Positions 51,732 to 61,441 of a stretch of DNA of 64,000 nt are shown piece after piece. The stretch spans positions 3,968,001-4,032,000 of the forward strand of contig NZ_CP013692.1 of NCBI RefSeq assembly GCF_001477625.1. The letters are read 5' to 3'. The stretch is from Paucibacter sp. KCTC 42545. Its GTDB lineage: Bacteria > Pseudomonadota > Gammaproteobacteria > Burkholderiales > Burkholderiaceae_C. Both the position numbers and the translations under genes were made by a program. Within the stretch, counting starts at the first letter, position 1, and every line of letters begins with the position of its first letter. The notes beneath the pieces were generated by a model that ran no database searches, was not told the DNA's origin, and saw only the letters and a list, made by a program, of their open reading frames with translations.

Positions 51732-54700
51732 CTAGAGTTCCGGCGTCTGCGGTCGGGGTTCGTGGGTCGACGTGCCAGACGATTCGACAGCTGGTGCCAG
51801 TCCACCTAAAACGCTCGTTGATTTACGACTCGAAGCTGGTGCCTCATCACGGAATATCCATGGGCCGGTTCGAAGCCAGGGCGTGACCATGCAATGGACA
51901 ACGGTGGCGCGAACGGTCACTGGCTGCATCTTCTGGCTGGTAGGTCCCTTCGCGCGGCGCACAGCTTCCGCAACGAGCTGCCGCTCCAACCCGTTGTCCA
52001 GGTTCATATCACGCTGAAGCACACGGGTGACATCCAAGGCCCAGTCGCGCGGACACGCCGGATGACGCAGCAATGCTTCGACCAAATACTCCGTCAGTTC
52101 GAGCGCGACGCCGAAGTCGCAGTTGCCGTCGTTGTAGATGCCGCCGATGAAACGCACGATCACCGGAGCTGCGGTGCCGAAGTTCAACAGCGGATCGATG
52201 AGGTATTCGCGCAAGGCATTGATGCCAGGCGTGAGCCAGCGGTTGCCCTGGTACATCAGGAAGGCCAGGTCGGCCTCGTTCAGGGAGACGAAGGTGCGGC
52301 GTCGCATCATCAGGCTGAGCACTGCGACAGAGTAGTCGCGCGGGCTCAACACGCCGCGCCCCAGCATGTGGCGCATCAAATCCTGCGGACCTGCCGACTT
52401 CACGTCATGGTTCACAACAACGGCGCGAATACGGACATCCAGGGACAACAAAGCCGCGTCACGCTCCAAGCACAGCAGCAGGTTGGCGTACTCCTCCGTG
52501 CTGAGCACCTGCCGGATGCGATCCAGCGATGGGTCGACTGTGTCCGGCCCGTAGGCGGGCAGCACTGAGCAATGCGTTCTGATGGCAGCCAGAATGTCCT
52601 TGAGGAACTTGCGCTCCGCCGCTAGGTCGGCCTCCGTGTTTTCGTGGAAGCCGATCTGGCCGTCTCTAACGAACATCGTGCCGGCGCGATGCATCACGCT
52701 TTCTTGCTCGAGGTTGGCCGCGATGGCGGTGTAAGTGCTCGATGAAACCATGGCGCCTGGCAGGTGCGCCAGCAGATGCAGCAGGTCGAGCTGGGCGAGC
52801 TCGGTCAGCAAGGCGACGTCAAGAACGCAAGGCTTGCCGCTGTCCAGCAGCGCGACCGCCTCTTCGGTTGGCAGGCCAATGTCTAACTTCGGGCCCGTGG
52901 AAGGCCATCCGCGCACCACGTCCATAACATCACGGTTGAGCCTTTTGGCGATCATGCCCAAGGGCGCCGGATGCTGCGCGTACAGGTCTAGGGTCTTCGC
53001 CATCGCCGCGTCTTGACGCTCTAGCTTTTGGCGAAGCTGGTTCAGGTCAGGTGTGCCGTCGGCCAACTGCGGCAACGTGAGCGTTTGAAGGTGCTTGGCC
53101 GGCGTGATCGAACTGTGGATGGCGGCGAGCGAAGTCTCCACCAACCGGTGATAGGCAGACTGCAGCCCCGTGATCCTGTAGATCGTCGGCTCGGAAAAAC
53201 TCTGGTCGATGGGTAGGGCGTCATCCACCCGCAGGCCAAAGAGCCACTTAGCCAGCGGATCGTCGGGCGGTACGAACTCTTCCGTCGCCGGCAATCGGGC
53301 AACATCGGCGGGGTCGAAGGTGACCCGGCGCAGCTCGCCGGTGGTGATGTCCTGCAGCACCACCGCTGTACCTGGGCCAACGACTTCAGGCACCGGATCC
53401 CTTTCAGGTAGGTTCTTCTCAGCCACAAAGATGGCGGTGAGGTGCAGCGCCGCAGCCTCCACTTCACCCATATGTTCACGCCGTGCTCGATACAAGCGGC
53501 GCATGCCCTTGGCGGCATGACCGAAGCGCATCTCGGCGCTGGCCAGGCGACCGACATCCTGCAGGGAAGCCGTCAGTTCCTCCGGCACCTGCTTCACTAG
53601 CTCTTCGATATCCGGGCGATCCGTGTTAACTGCGGCGAGGATGCGCAGTAACCAGCCCGTTGGCTCTTGCGGCTGCAGCGCGACCTCGAACTCCGCCAAT
53701 GCAGTTACCTCTGCCCAATCGCCGGCGATCTGAGCAAGCTCCAGTGCCATGTGGCGAGCGTCGCGATCCTGTTTCCACTCGGCGGGCAACGCCTGCAGCA
53801 TCTCTCGTGCCTTGGCGCGTTGGCCTGTGCGTAGGTAGGCGTACAGCAGCTCGGTATGCAATTCGCTGAACGCGGACGATGGCAGGATGCGCGCGTAGAT
53901 GAGCGCGGCGGCGGCAAGCCGCCCGTTGTGGAAGAGGACCTTCGCGCCCATGTAGGCCTCTGGACGGTCTTCGGTCGCAGTGGCGAGTTCCTCGATCCGG
54001 TCGAGCAGCGCTTCGCGCAGGGTGGCATCACCGTCCGACTTGCGCTGGGCACGCACCGCGAACATAAGGTCCGGAATCGATGCAGATGCGGCCGTGATGT
54101 CGGCCGCCTTCACCTCGTCGAGAAGCGTTTCATGCTCCTTCTGGGCCAGCATGCCTTCCCAGCGAACCATGCGCAGGGTGTGCTGCAGCCGCTCGTGGCC
54201 CGGCGTATCAATGCGGGTGGCGCCTTGGGCCACGGCCGCGTCGACCCTGCCGAAATCCCTGGCCTCCACCGCGACCTGTGCATAGGACACCAATGCGTCC
54301 TCGCCAAGCTGCGGCAGCAGGGGCTCGAAACGGTCGAGCAGCTCTGCCGACCGTCCAAGGTCGCGAAGGGACTCGATCTCCACGCGGTGGATAGAGGTCG
54401 ACGTGACGCCATGCGAACGGGCCTCGTCGATCAGTGCCGCGGCCTCCTGCGCGTTGCCGGTCAGAAGCAAGGCGTAGCCGAGATGGGTGACCGCCGCCTC
54501 CAACGCCGTCTGGCTCTGGACGCGCCACAGCGTCTTCGGCCGGTCAGCGAAGGCAGCAATGGCCTCGATCAGCCGTTCGCGGTCCGGGCCGTCTGGCATC
54601 CGAAAGCCGAGGGTCAGCCCGTCGCGTGAGGCCTGCTGAAGTGCATAGCGCAGCAGCCCTTCCCGACTGAAAAAGGAGACATCCGCCTTGGTCAACGACA

Positions 54701-56261
54701 CCCTGGCGCTTTCAAACGCGCCCACCAGATCGCCGGCTCGCTCCTGGGACGCAGCGATGACCTGCCACGCCGCAGTCTTGTCCATGTGTTCGGCCGGGAT
54801 GTCGGCCGCGCTGAAGACCTGGCCGAGCAACATGCGCGCGTTGCAGGCGGCAGCCCACACCGCCAGCGACTGCGGAAACTTTGCCCGCGCGGCGTCCGCC
54901 ACCGCAGCGGCGTTCTGCGTTTCGCCTCTGAGGATGTGGGCCTGGATGCGGCCGGCTGCGATTTTGTCCTCGTCATCCACAAGGTCGGCCGCCGTCACCA
55001 GATCGGTCGCGGCCGCCTCGATGTCATCTTTCTGATGCCAGCGGCAGATGCCGCGCAGCCAGTACCAAAGTGCCCGCTGGTGATCGTCAAAATCAGCCAG
55101 GTCCTGTTCAAGGACCGCAAGCTGCTCGAGGCCGTCAGTGAACCTATTGGCCTTGCGCAATTCGTTGATGGCGTCCAGCTGCCTGGAGACGATCTTGTTC
55201 GGGGAGCTGGCCCGCGTCGCCGGCGCTGCATCGACATCCACCGGGGGCGCCGCCGCCGGGGCCGGCGCCACTGCCTGCAAGACCGATGTGGCCGGCACGA
55301 AGGCGAGCAACGGTCCGCCCGTGGTCGGCGCCGCCACACGGACATGAGGTGCAGCCAGTTGCTGACGCCTCATCCGATCCGTCTGGAAGAGCTCATTGAG
55401 CTGGGTACCGATGTGGCGGGCAACGCTCGTCAGGTCCACGTCGCCACCGTCACCGTTGAGCGCAACGCAAACCTGCACCAGATGCGCCCAGTAGCCTGCA
55501 AGCTGCTCCAAGGGAACACCCGCCTGAAAAAGGAACTGCTTCTGGGCCATGACTTCGGCGGTGCCGTCGGAGTCGAGGTCGTGCTGCGCGAACTTCAGGT
55601 GCACGACGAACTGATGAAGTTCGTCCAGCGTGATCGGCCCGCCGTGATAGAGCTCCGCCGCTGCCTTGATGGCCGCGTATGCGGTACGGTTGGCTTCGTT
55701 GCTGAACTGCGCAGCATGCACCCGGTCATACCAACCAGCGGCATTGCTCGAGCTGAAGGCCCAGCGAGCGACCTCGGCCGCTGGTGTCATACGGCTGCCG
55801 CAGCGGGTGTCATGCACGATTACGTTCAGATCGAGGTCGCGCACGAAAACCGGGCTGATGAAGTCGAGCCAGGCCAAGCCCACAGCTTCCTCGAAGACCT
55901 TGTTCTTGGCTGTCGGCGCAAGCTCGCTCTTCATCTGCATACGCACCGTACCGATCTCACCCGTCGGCGCGGCAACGGTGAGCACCAGGTCATCCGTGTT
56001 GTGGCCTTCCCTGCGCCCCTGAAACAGCAACTTGATGATGCTGAAACCGTCGGGCACGCCCAGGCACGGCATTCCCAGGCACATGGCCAGGAGCCGCGTC
56101 GCCTGCACACGATGCTCGAAGGCAACGCCTCTGTTGCCTGACGACTTGGGGCTGCTCACGCGCTTGGGCTTGCCGCGCGACTCTACAGCGCCTGCCTCGG
56201 GCGGCGTCTTCTTTGCCGACCTCCCGGCACCTCTTCGCTTGTTCTTCTGTTGCGTGACCAT
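51732..56261 (-). CDS. Multidomain conflict protein: PD-(D/E)XK-like nuclease, TPR, GreAB-C-like, PIN-like
   Basis: A 1,509-residue protein not assigned to a named system. After a basic tail (1-43), residues 45-150 look like a PD-(D/E)XK nuclease of the Cap4/DUF4297 kind: E49 in VAFEHRVQATRLL, D90-D91 in HNTDDLVLTV, and Q109-x-K111 in VRMQMKSE. Residues 355-950 are helical TPR-like repeats. Residues 960-1015 match the GreA/B C-terminal domain (VVLQDITTGELRRVTF, then DDPLAKWLFGLRVDD). Residues 1143-1285 look like a PIN nuclease: D1148 in CVLDVALLTELAQL, VSSSTYTAI, then CLERDAALLSLDVRIR. An extended C-terminus follows. A TAAAAT -10 candidate sits at 56288-56283. The gene is alone, flanked by non-coding DNA and terminator repeats. 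Domain calls are from visible motifs and are inference; an anti-phage role is the best guess. Confidence 0.85.
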   Translation of the reverse strand: MVTQQKNKRRGAGRSAKKTPPEAGAVESRGKPKRVSSPKSSGNRGVAFEHRVQATRLLAMCLGMPCLGVPDGFSIIKLLFQGRREGHNTDDLVLTVAAPTGEIGTVRMQMKSELAPTAKNKVFEEAVGLAWLDFISPVFVRDLDLNVIVHDTRCGSRMTPAAEVARWAFSSSNAAGWYDRVHAAQFSNEANRTAYAAIKAAAELYHGGPITLDELHQFVVHLKFAQHDLDSDGTAEVMAQKQFLFQAGVPLEQLAGYWAHLVQVCVALNGDGGDVDLTSVARHIGTQLNELFQTDRMRRQQLAAPHVRVAAPTTGGPLLAFVPATSVLQAVAPAPAAAPPVDVDAAPATRASSPNKIVSRQLDAINELRKANRFTDGLEQLAVLEQDLADFDDHQRALWYWLRGICRWHQKDDIEAAATDLVTAADLVDDEDKIAAGRIQAHILRGETQNAAAVADAARAKFPQSLAVWAAACNARMLLGQVFSAADIPAEHMDKTAAWQVIAASQERAGDLVGAFESARVSLTKADVSFFSREGLLRYALQQASRDGLTLGFRMPDGPDRERLIEAIAAFADRPKTLWRVQSQTALEAAVTHLGYALLLTGNAQEAAALIDEARSHGVTSTSIHRVEIESLRDLGRSAELLDRFEPLLPQLGEDALVSYAQVAVEARDFGRVDAAVAQGATRIDTPGHERLQHTLRMVRWEGMLAQKEHETLLDEVKAADITAASASIPDLMFAVRAQRKSDGDATLREALLDRIEELATATEDRPEAYMGAKVLFHNGRLAAAALIYARILPSSAFSELHTELLYAYLRTGQRAKAREMLQALPAEWKQDRDARHMALELAQIAGDWAEVTALAEFEVALQPQEPTGWLLRILAAVNTDRPDIEELVKQVPEELTASLQDVGRLASAEMRFGHAAKGMRRLYRARREHMGEVEAAALHLTAIFVAEKNLPERDPVPEVVGPGTAVVLQDITTGELRRVTFDPADVARLPATEEFVPPDDPLAKWLFGLRVDDALPIDQSFSEPTIYRITGLQSAYHRLVETSLAAIHSSITPAKHLQTLTLPQLADGTPDLNQLRQKLERQDAAMAKTLDLYAQHPAPLGMIAKRLNRDVMDVVRGWPSTGPKLDIGLPTEEAVALLDSGKPCVLDVALLTELAQLDLLHLLAHLPGAMVSSSTYTAIAANLEQESVMHRAGTMFVRDGQIGFHENTEADLAAERKFLKDILAAIRTHCSVLPAYGPDTVDPSLDRIRQVLSTEEYANLLLCLERDAALLSLDVRIRAVVVNHDVKSAGPQDLMRHMLGRGVLSPRDYSVAVLSLMMRRRTFVSLNEADLAFLMYQGNRWLTPGINALREYLIDPLLNFGTAAPVIVRFIGGIYNDGNCDFGVALELTEYLVEALLRHPACPRDWALDVTRVLQRDMNLDNGLERQLVAEAVRRAKGPTSQKMQPVTVRATVVHCMVTPWLRTGPWIFRDEAPASSRKSTSVLGGLAPAVESSGTSTHEPRPQTPEL

Positions 56262-56728
56262 CAGCTTGCTGTTTGCAACGTCATTTTAGGGGCCAGGTCG
56301 CCCCAGCCCGCCCATCCCTCACGCCTTGTTCTCCCTGCTGAAAGGCAGTTTGGCGGTTTGCTTGCCACTGCGGATCTTGGCCTCATGCCCCTGGACCACA
56401 GGGCCTACATGCTTGTCCTCGACTTGCTTGGTCACGTGTACTTAAGCGTCACCGTAATCTACGCGCACGTCCTGCGGCTTGGTACGCAATCCGCTTGATC
56501 GGCTCGCAAGCTCAAGTGGTGGATCCCGTCGGTCGGCGAAGGCCGGGAAGTTGGATGAATCCGGTCATCCAGGGCTATGGTTTTCACTGACAGCAATCAG
56601 CCTAGAACGAAAAGCTCTCGCCTAAAGCAAGAACGAGCAAGCGAATCCGGTATGGGTTCTGTTGCTTACGCACCTTGGGGGTAGGCGATACCCAACCCCG
56701 ACACAGAACAAGAGATGCGATGTAAACA
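56262..56728. other. 467-bp stretch without an intact gene at the right island end
   Basis: It contains the promoter-like TAAAAT for the large minus-strand gene, the integrase remnant at 56409-56498, and otherwise no recognisable gene. The sequence is less coding-like than the window average, consistent with decayed mobile DNA. Confidence 0.5.
56409..56498 (+). pseudogene. Tyrosine recombinase C-terminal remnant
   Basis: Twenty-nine codons then stop read LDLLGHVYLSVTVIYAHVLR. The LLGH-x5-T-x-IY-x-HVL pattern is the C-terminal active-site segment of phage/integron-type integrases, with the catalytic histidine (LGH) and tyrosine (IY) in place. The upstream region does not contain the expected R-H-x-x-R box, so the rest has been deleted or decayed. 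It lies 148 bp from the start of the large conflict-type gene, in opposite orientation. Confidence 0.6.
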
Positions 56729-56772
56729 ATGAAAAAGGCCCGCAGCCATTGGGCTGCGGGCCTGATATTGAC
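56729..56772 (-). terminator. ssb terminator; right 44-bp direct repeat
   Basis: On the minus strand a perfect 12-bp stem (AGGCCCGCAGCC / GGCTGCGGGCCT, 4-nt loop) followed by TTTTT lies 21 bp past the ssb stop. It is a strong intrinsic terminator for ssb and is 38/44 identical to 51239-51282. Confidence 0.88.
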
Positions 56773-56792
56773 GCTCTACTGGTAGGTGTGTC

Positions 56793-57356
56793 TTAGAACG
56801 GAATATCGTCATCCATATCGTCAAAACCCGTCGCCGCACGCGGTGCTGGCGCAGGGGCGCGCGGAGCAGGGGCGCGAGGGGCTGCTGCCGGGCGGGCTGC
56901 CGGGGCGCGAGCGGCGGGTTGGTCGCCGTAGTCGTCGCCACCACCGTAGCTGCTGCCGCCACCGGCACCACCACGGGCGCCGTAGCCACCACCGCCACCG
57001 CCGCCTTCGTCGCCACCGCTGTCACGGCCGCCCAGCAATTGCATCTGGTCGGCGATGATTTCGGTGGTGTAGGTGTCGCGGCCTTCCTTGTCTTGCCACT
57101 TGCGGGTGCGCAGACGGCCTTCAACGTAGAGCGGCTTGCCCTTCTTGCAGTACTGGCCGACGATTTCGGCCAGCTTGTCGTTGAACACGACACGGTGCCA
57201 TTCGGTCTCTTCCTGCTTCTCGCCGGACTCGCGGTTCTTCCAGTTGCGGGTGGTCGCCAGGCTGATGGTGCAGAAGGCAACGCCGCTGGGGTTGTAGCGC
57301 AACTCGGGGTCGCGCCCCAGATTGCCGATGAGAATGACTTTATTGACCGAGGCCAT
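56793..57356 (-). CDS. ssb: Single-stranded DNA-binding protein
   Basis: A 187-residue SSB. The OB fold occupies residues 1-110 ([55 protein letters not shown]). A Gly-rich then Ala/Pro/Arg-rich disordered linker (around 113-170) leads to the conserved acidic tip DDMDDDIPF that recruits repair and replication partners. Such partners include RecQ, encoded about 600 bp away. Its terminator is duplicated at the far side of the 51-56 kb insertion. Length is normal for betaproteobacteria. Confidence 0.98.
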   Translation of the reverse strand: MASVNKVILIGNLGRDPELRYNPSGVAFCTISLATTRNWKNRESGEKQEETEWHRVVFNDKLAEIVGQYCKKGKPLYVEGRLRTRKWQDKEGRDTYTTEIIADQMQLLGGRDSGGDEGGGGGGGYGARGGAGGGSSYGGGDDYGDQPAARAPAARPAAAPRAPAPRAPAPAPRAATGFDDMDDDIPF

Positions 57357-57425
57357 GATGCGTGCGCTCCGCAGAGAAGGAGAAAACCAAAGGGCGGATT
57401 ATGCCGCCCCAGCCACAAGGCCAGA

Positions 57426-57917
57426 TTAGGGCTCGCCCTCCCAATAGTCCAGCCCGTTCTCCGGGCGCTGCACAAAGCTGCGGCCCCGGGCGGCGAAAAC
57501 GCCGATCTTGCCGGAGTCAGGGTACTCGCAAACCTCGGGGCGCTCCTGGGTGCTGATGGACAAATAGCTCAGCGGCGCGTTCGAGGTATTGAGGATTTGA
57601 TGCGGATAGTCCGGCCCGCAGGGAATAAAAATCACATCGCCCGTCTTGATCGGCAGCATCTCACCGGCCACCCGCAGCGTGCCCTCGCCCGCCAGCACGA
57701 CAAACATCTCTTCTTGCGTGTGGTGAAAGTGATAGGGGCAGCTTTGCTGGCCAGGCGCCACGGTGTCGACGCCACAGCCCAGTTTGCGCGCCAGCGTGCC
57801 GTCGGAGAGGGCGCCAATCATGCTGTCGTAGCGCGGCGGGCGCACAAAGCGTTCTCGCGGCAAGTCGAGATGATTGCGGATCAGCTTCGCGCGCAAGGCC
57901 TGGCTTTTTTCGTCCAA
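57426..57917 (-). CDS. Cupin-domain protein with TTG start
   Basis: A 163-residue single-cupin protein. The metal-binding cupin motif 1 reads [20 protein letters not shown] (histidines and glutamate in G(X)5HXH(X)3,4E style), and motif 2 is [20 protein letters not shown]. It ends [13 protein letters not shown]. Similar proteins are of unknown substrate. The TTG at 57917 ([12 protein letters not shown]) is chosen because GAGGAG lies seven bases upstream; a longer frame to 57959 would overlap recQ. The divergent recQ start is only 18 bp away, so the two promoters must overlap. Confidence 0.85.
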   Translation of the reverse strand: MDEKSQALRAKLIRNHLDLPRERFVRPPRYDSMIGALSDGTLARKLGCGVDTVAPGQQSCPYHFHHTQEEMFVVLAGEGTLRVAGEMLPIKTGDVIFIPCGPDYPHQILNTSNAPLSYLSISTQERPEVCEYPDSGKIGVFAARGRSFVQRPENGLDYWEGEP

Positions 57918-57934
57918 AGTGGTTCTCCTCGACA

Positions 57935-59827
<1,893 letters not shown>

Positions 59828-59843
59828 GTTGAGATGGCGTAAT

Positions 59844-59878
59844 GTGAGCTGAGCAGCGAGCAAGCCTGCTCAGCTCAC
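59844..59878. terminator. Perfect hairpin between convergent recQ and DUF1501 genes
   Basis: GTGAGCTGAGCAG and CTGCTCAGCTCAC form a 13-bp perfect stem with a 9-nt loop, 17 bp after the recQ stop and 22 bp from the DUF1501 stop. No T run is present on either side, so it may act bidirectionally with Rho or stabilise both mRNAs. Confidence 0.6.
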
Positions 59879-59899
59879 CGCTCAGCCAACAACAAGCCG

Positions 59900-61438
59900 T
59901 CAGCCGAAGAACTTCAAGTCGCGCACGCTGGCATCAAAGTTCTTCAAGTTCGGGAAGATGTCGGCCAAGCCGCCGTCTGACACGCCCATCCAGCGGCCCA
60001 GCGTGGCGCCCAGCTGTTCCACCGAGGTTTCGGGCAGCAGCACGCCGTTGGCGAGCTGGGAGGGGCTGCTATCGAACTGGTTATTGCCCGCGTTCTTCAA
60101 GCCCAGCTGCGGGAACTTGCCGTAGAACTCGCGCCCGCGCACCGCGCCGCCCATCACCAGATGATGGCTGCCCCAGCCGTGGTCGGTGCCATCGCCATTG
60201 CTGGTGAAGCTGCGGCCGAAGTCGCTGGCAGTGAAGGTGGTGACTTGATTGCGCATGCCCATGGCGCCCAGGGTGGCGTCGAAATAGCTCAGCGCGTGCG
60301 ACAGCTTGGCCATCAAATCGGCATGGGCGCGGTTCTGGTCATCATGGGTGTCAAAGCCACCGATGCTGACAAAGAACACCTGCCGCCCCACGCCCAGGCT
60401 GCCGCGCGCGCCGATGGTGCGCGCCACCACCTGCAGCTGCTGAGCCAGCGAGTTATTGGCTTTGGCGCCGGTGAGCGGGTTGTCGTACTGCAGCAGCGGG
60501 TCAGCCGCGCCAGCCACCAGGCCGCCGGAGCCATAGGGCGCGGGAACGATGTCGGGCAAGGCCGGCACGATCAGGCTTTCGGCGCTGAGCGCACGGGCCA
60601 CCACGGCGGCATGGTCGCGGCCGATCAGGTCAGTGCTACGGCCGCCGCGCATCACATTGCGCAAGCGCTCGGTCGCCGTGGTGGAGCCGAACAGGCTGCT
60701 GCCGCTGCCACCCACCCGTACCGCGCCGCGGCTGCCGATTTGATAAGGCAAGACCTGGCGCCCGGTCAGGAACACGGCGTTGCCGCCAGCCGAGACGGCG
60801 CTGAAGATGGGCTGGCTGTTATTGGCTAACAGCATGTCGGCAATACGCCCGCCCCAGCCCAGCGAAGCGCCCTCGGGGCTGAGGGCTTGCCAGGTGGATT
60901 GCTGGTCGTTGTGCGAGAACAGCGCGGCCGGCCGCGGGAAGCTGACCAGCTTCAAATCAGCCTTGCTGGTGGGTTTGACCAGGGTGCCGATATTGGGCAA
61001 GACCGCCAGGCGGCCCGCGGCGAAGAGATCACGCGCCGCCGCCATGCTGGGGTGCAGGGCAAATGTGCGGCCCTGGCTCGAGATCGGGCTGATCGGCAAG
61101 ACCCCGCCCAAGCGCGTCGGTGAGCCGGCCGCTGCGCTCGCTGTGGGCGGCGCCCCTGGCGCCAGCAGCGCGATGGAGTCCGGCGCCTGGTTGCGGGTGG
61201 CGGTGTAGGCGGCCCAGCTGTCGGCATCGGTGGGCAAGACCATGTTCAGGCCATCGTTGCCGCCGTTCATGAACAGGCAGACGATGGCTTTGTAGTCACC
61301 GGCCGTTTGGGCACTGGCACTGCCCATGGCGGCCAGATTCAAGCCCAGCGGGGCGGCCACGCCCAGGCCGGCGAAGGCTGAGGCTTGGCGCAGAAAGGCA
61401 CGGCGCGAGGCCGCGGAGTGGAAAGTGGCTTGGCTCAT
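59900..61438 (-). CDS. Tat-exported DUF1501 protein
   Basis: A 512-residue DUF1501 protein. The N-terminus has a twin-arginine signal (RRAFLRQASAFAGLGVAAPL, cut near SASAQ). The family core follows: DYKAIVCLFMNGGNDGLNMV, LFSHNDQQSTWQAL, VFFVSIGGFDTHDDQNRAHA, LMAKLSHALSYFDATL, VTTFTASDFGRSFTSNGDGT and DHGWGSHHLVMGGAVRG. Such proteins belong to the alkaline-phosphatase-like superfamily; function is unknown. It lies 3 bp after the DUF1800 gene, the standard pairing of these two families, so they form an operon. Confidence 0.93.
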   Translation of the reverse strand: MSQATFHSAASRRAFLRQASAFAGLGVAAPLGLNLAAMGSASAQTAGDYKAIVCLFMNGGNDGLNMVLPTDADSWAAYTATRNQAPDSIALLAPGAPPTASAAAGSPTRLGGVLPISPISSQGRTFALHPSMAAARDLFAAGRLAVLPNIGTLVKPTSKADLKLVSFPRPAALFSHNDQQSTWQALSPEGASLGWGGRIADMLLANNSQPIFSAVSAGGNAVFLTGRQVLPYQIGSRGAVRVGGSGSSLFGSTTATERLRNVMRGGRSTDLIGRDHAAVVARALSAESLIVPALPDIVPAPYGSGGLVAGAADPLLQYDNPLTGAKANNSLAQQLQVVARTIGARGSLGVGRQVFFVSIGGFDTHDDQNRAHADLMAKLSHALSYFDATLGAMGMRNQVTTFTASDFGRSFTSNGDGTDHGWGSHHLVMGGAVRGREFYGKFPQLGLKNAGNNQFDSSPSQLANGVLLPETSVEQLGATLGRWMGVSDGGLADIFPNLKNFDASVRDLKFFG

Positions 61439-61441
61439 GAT

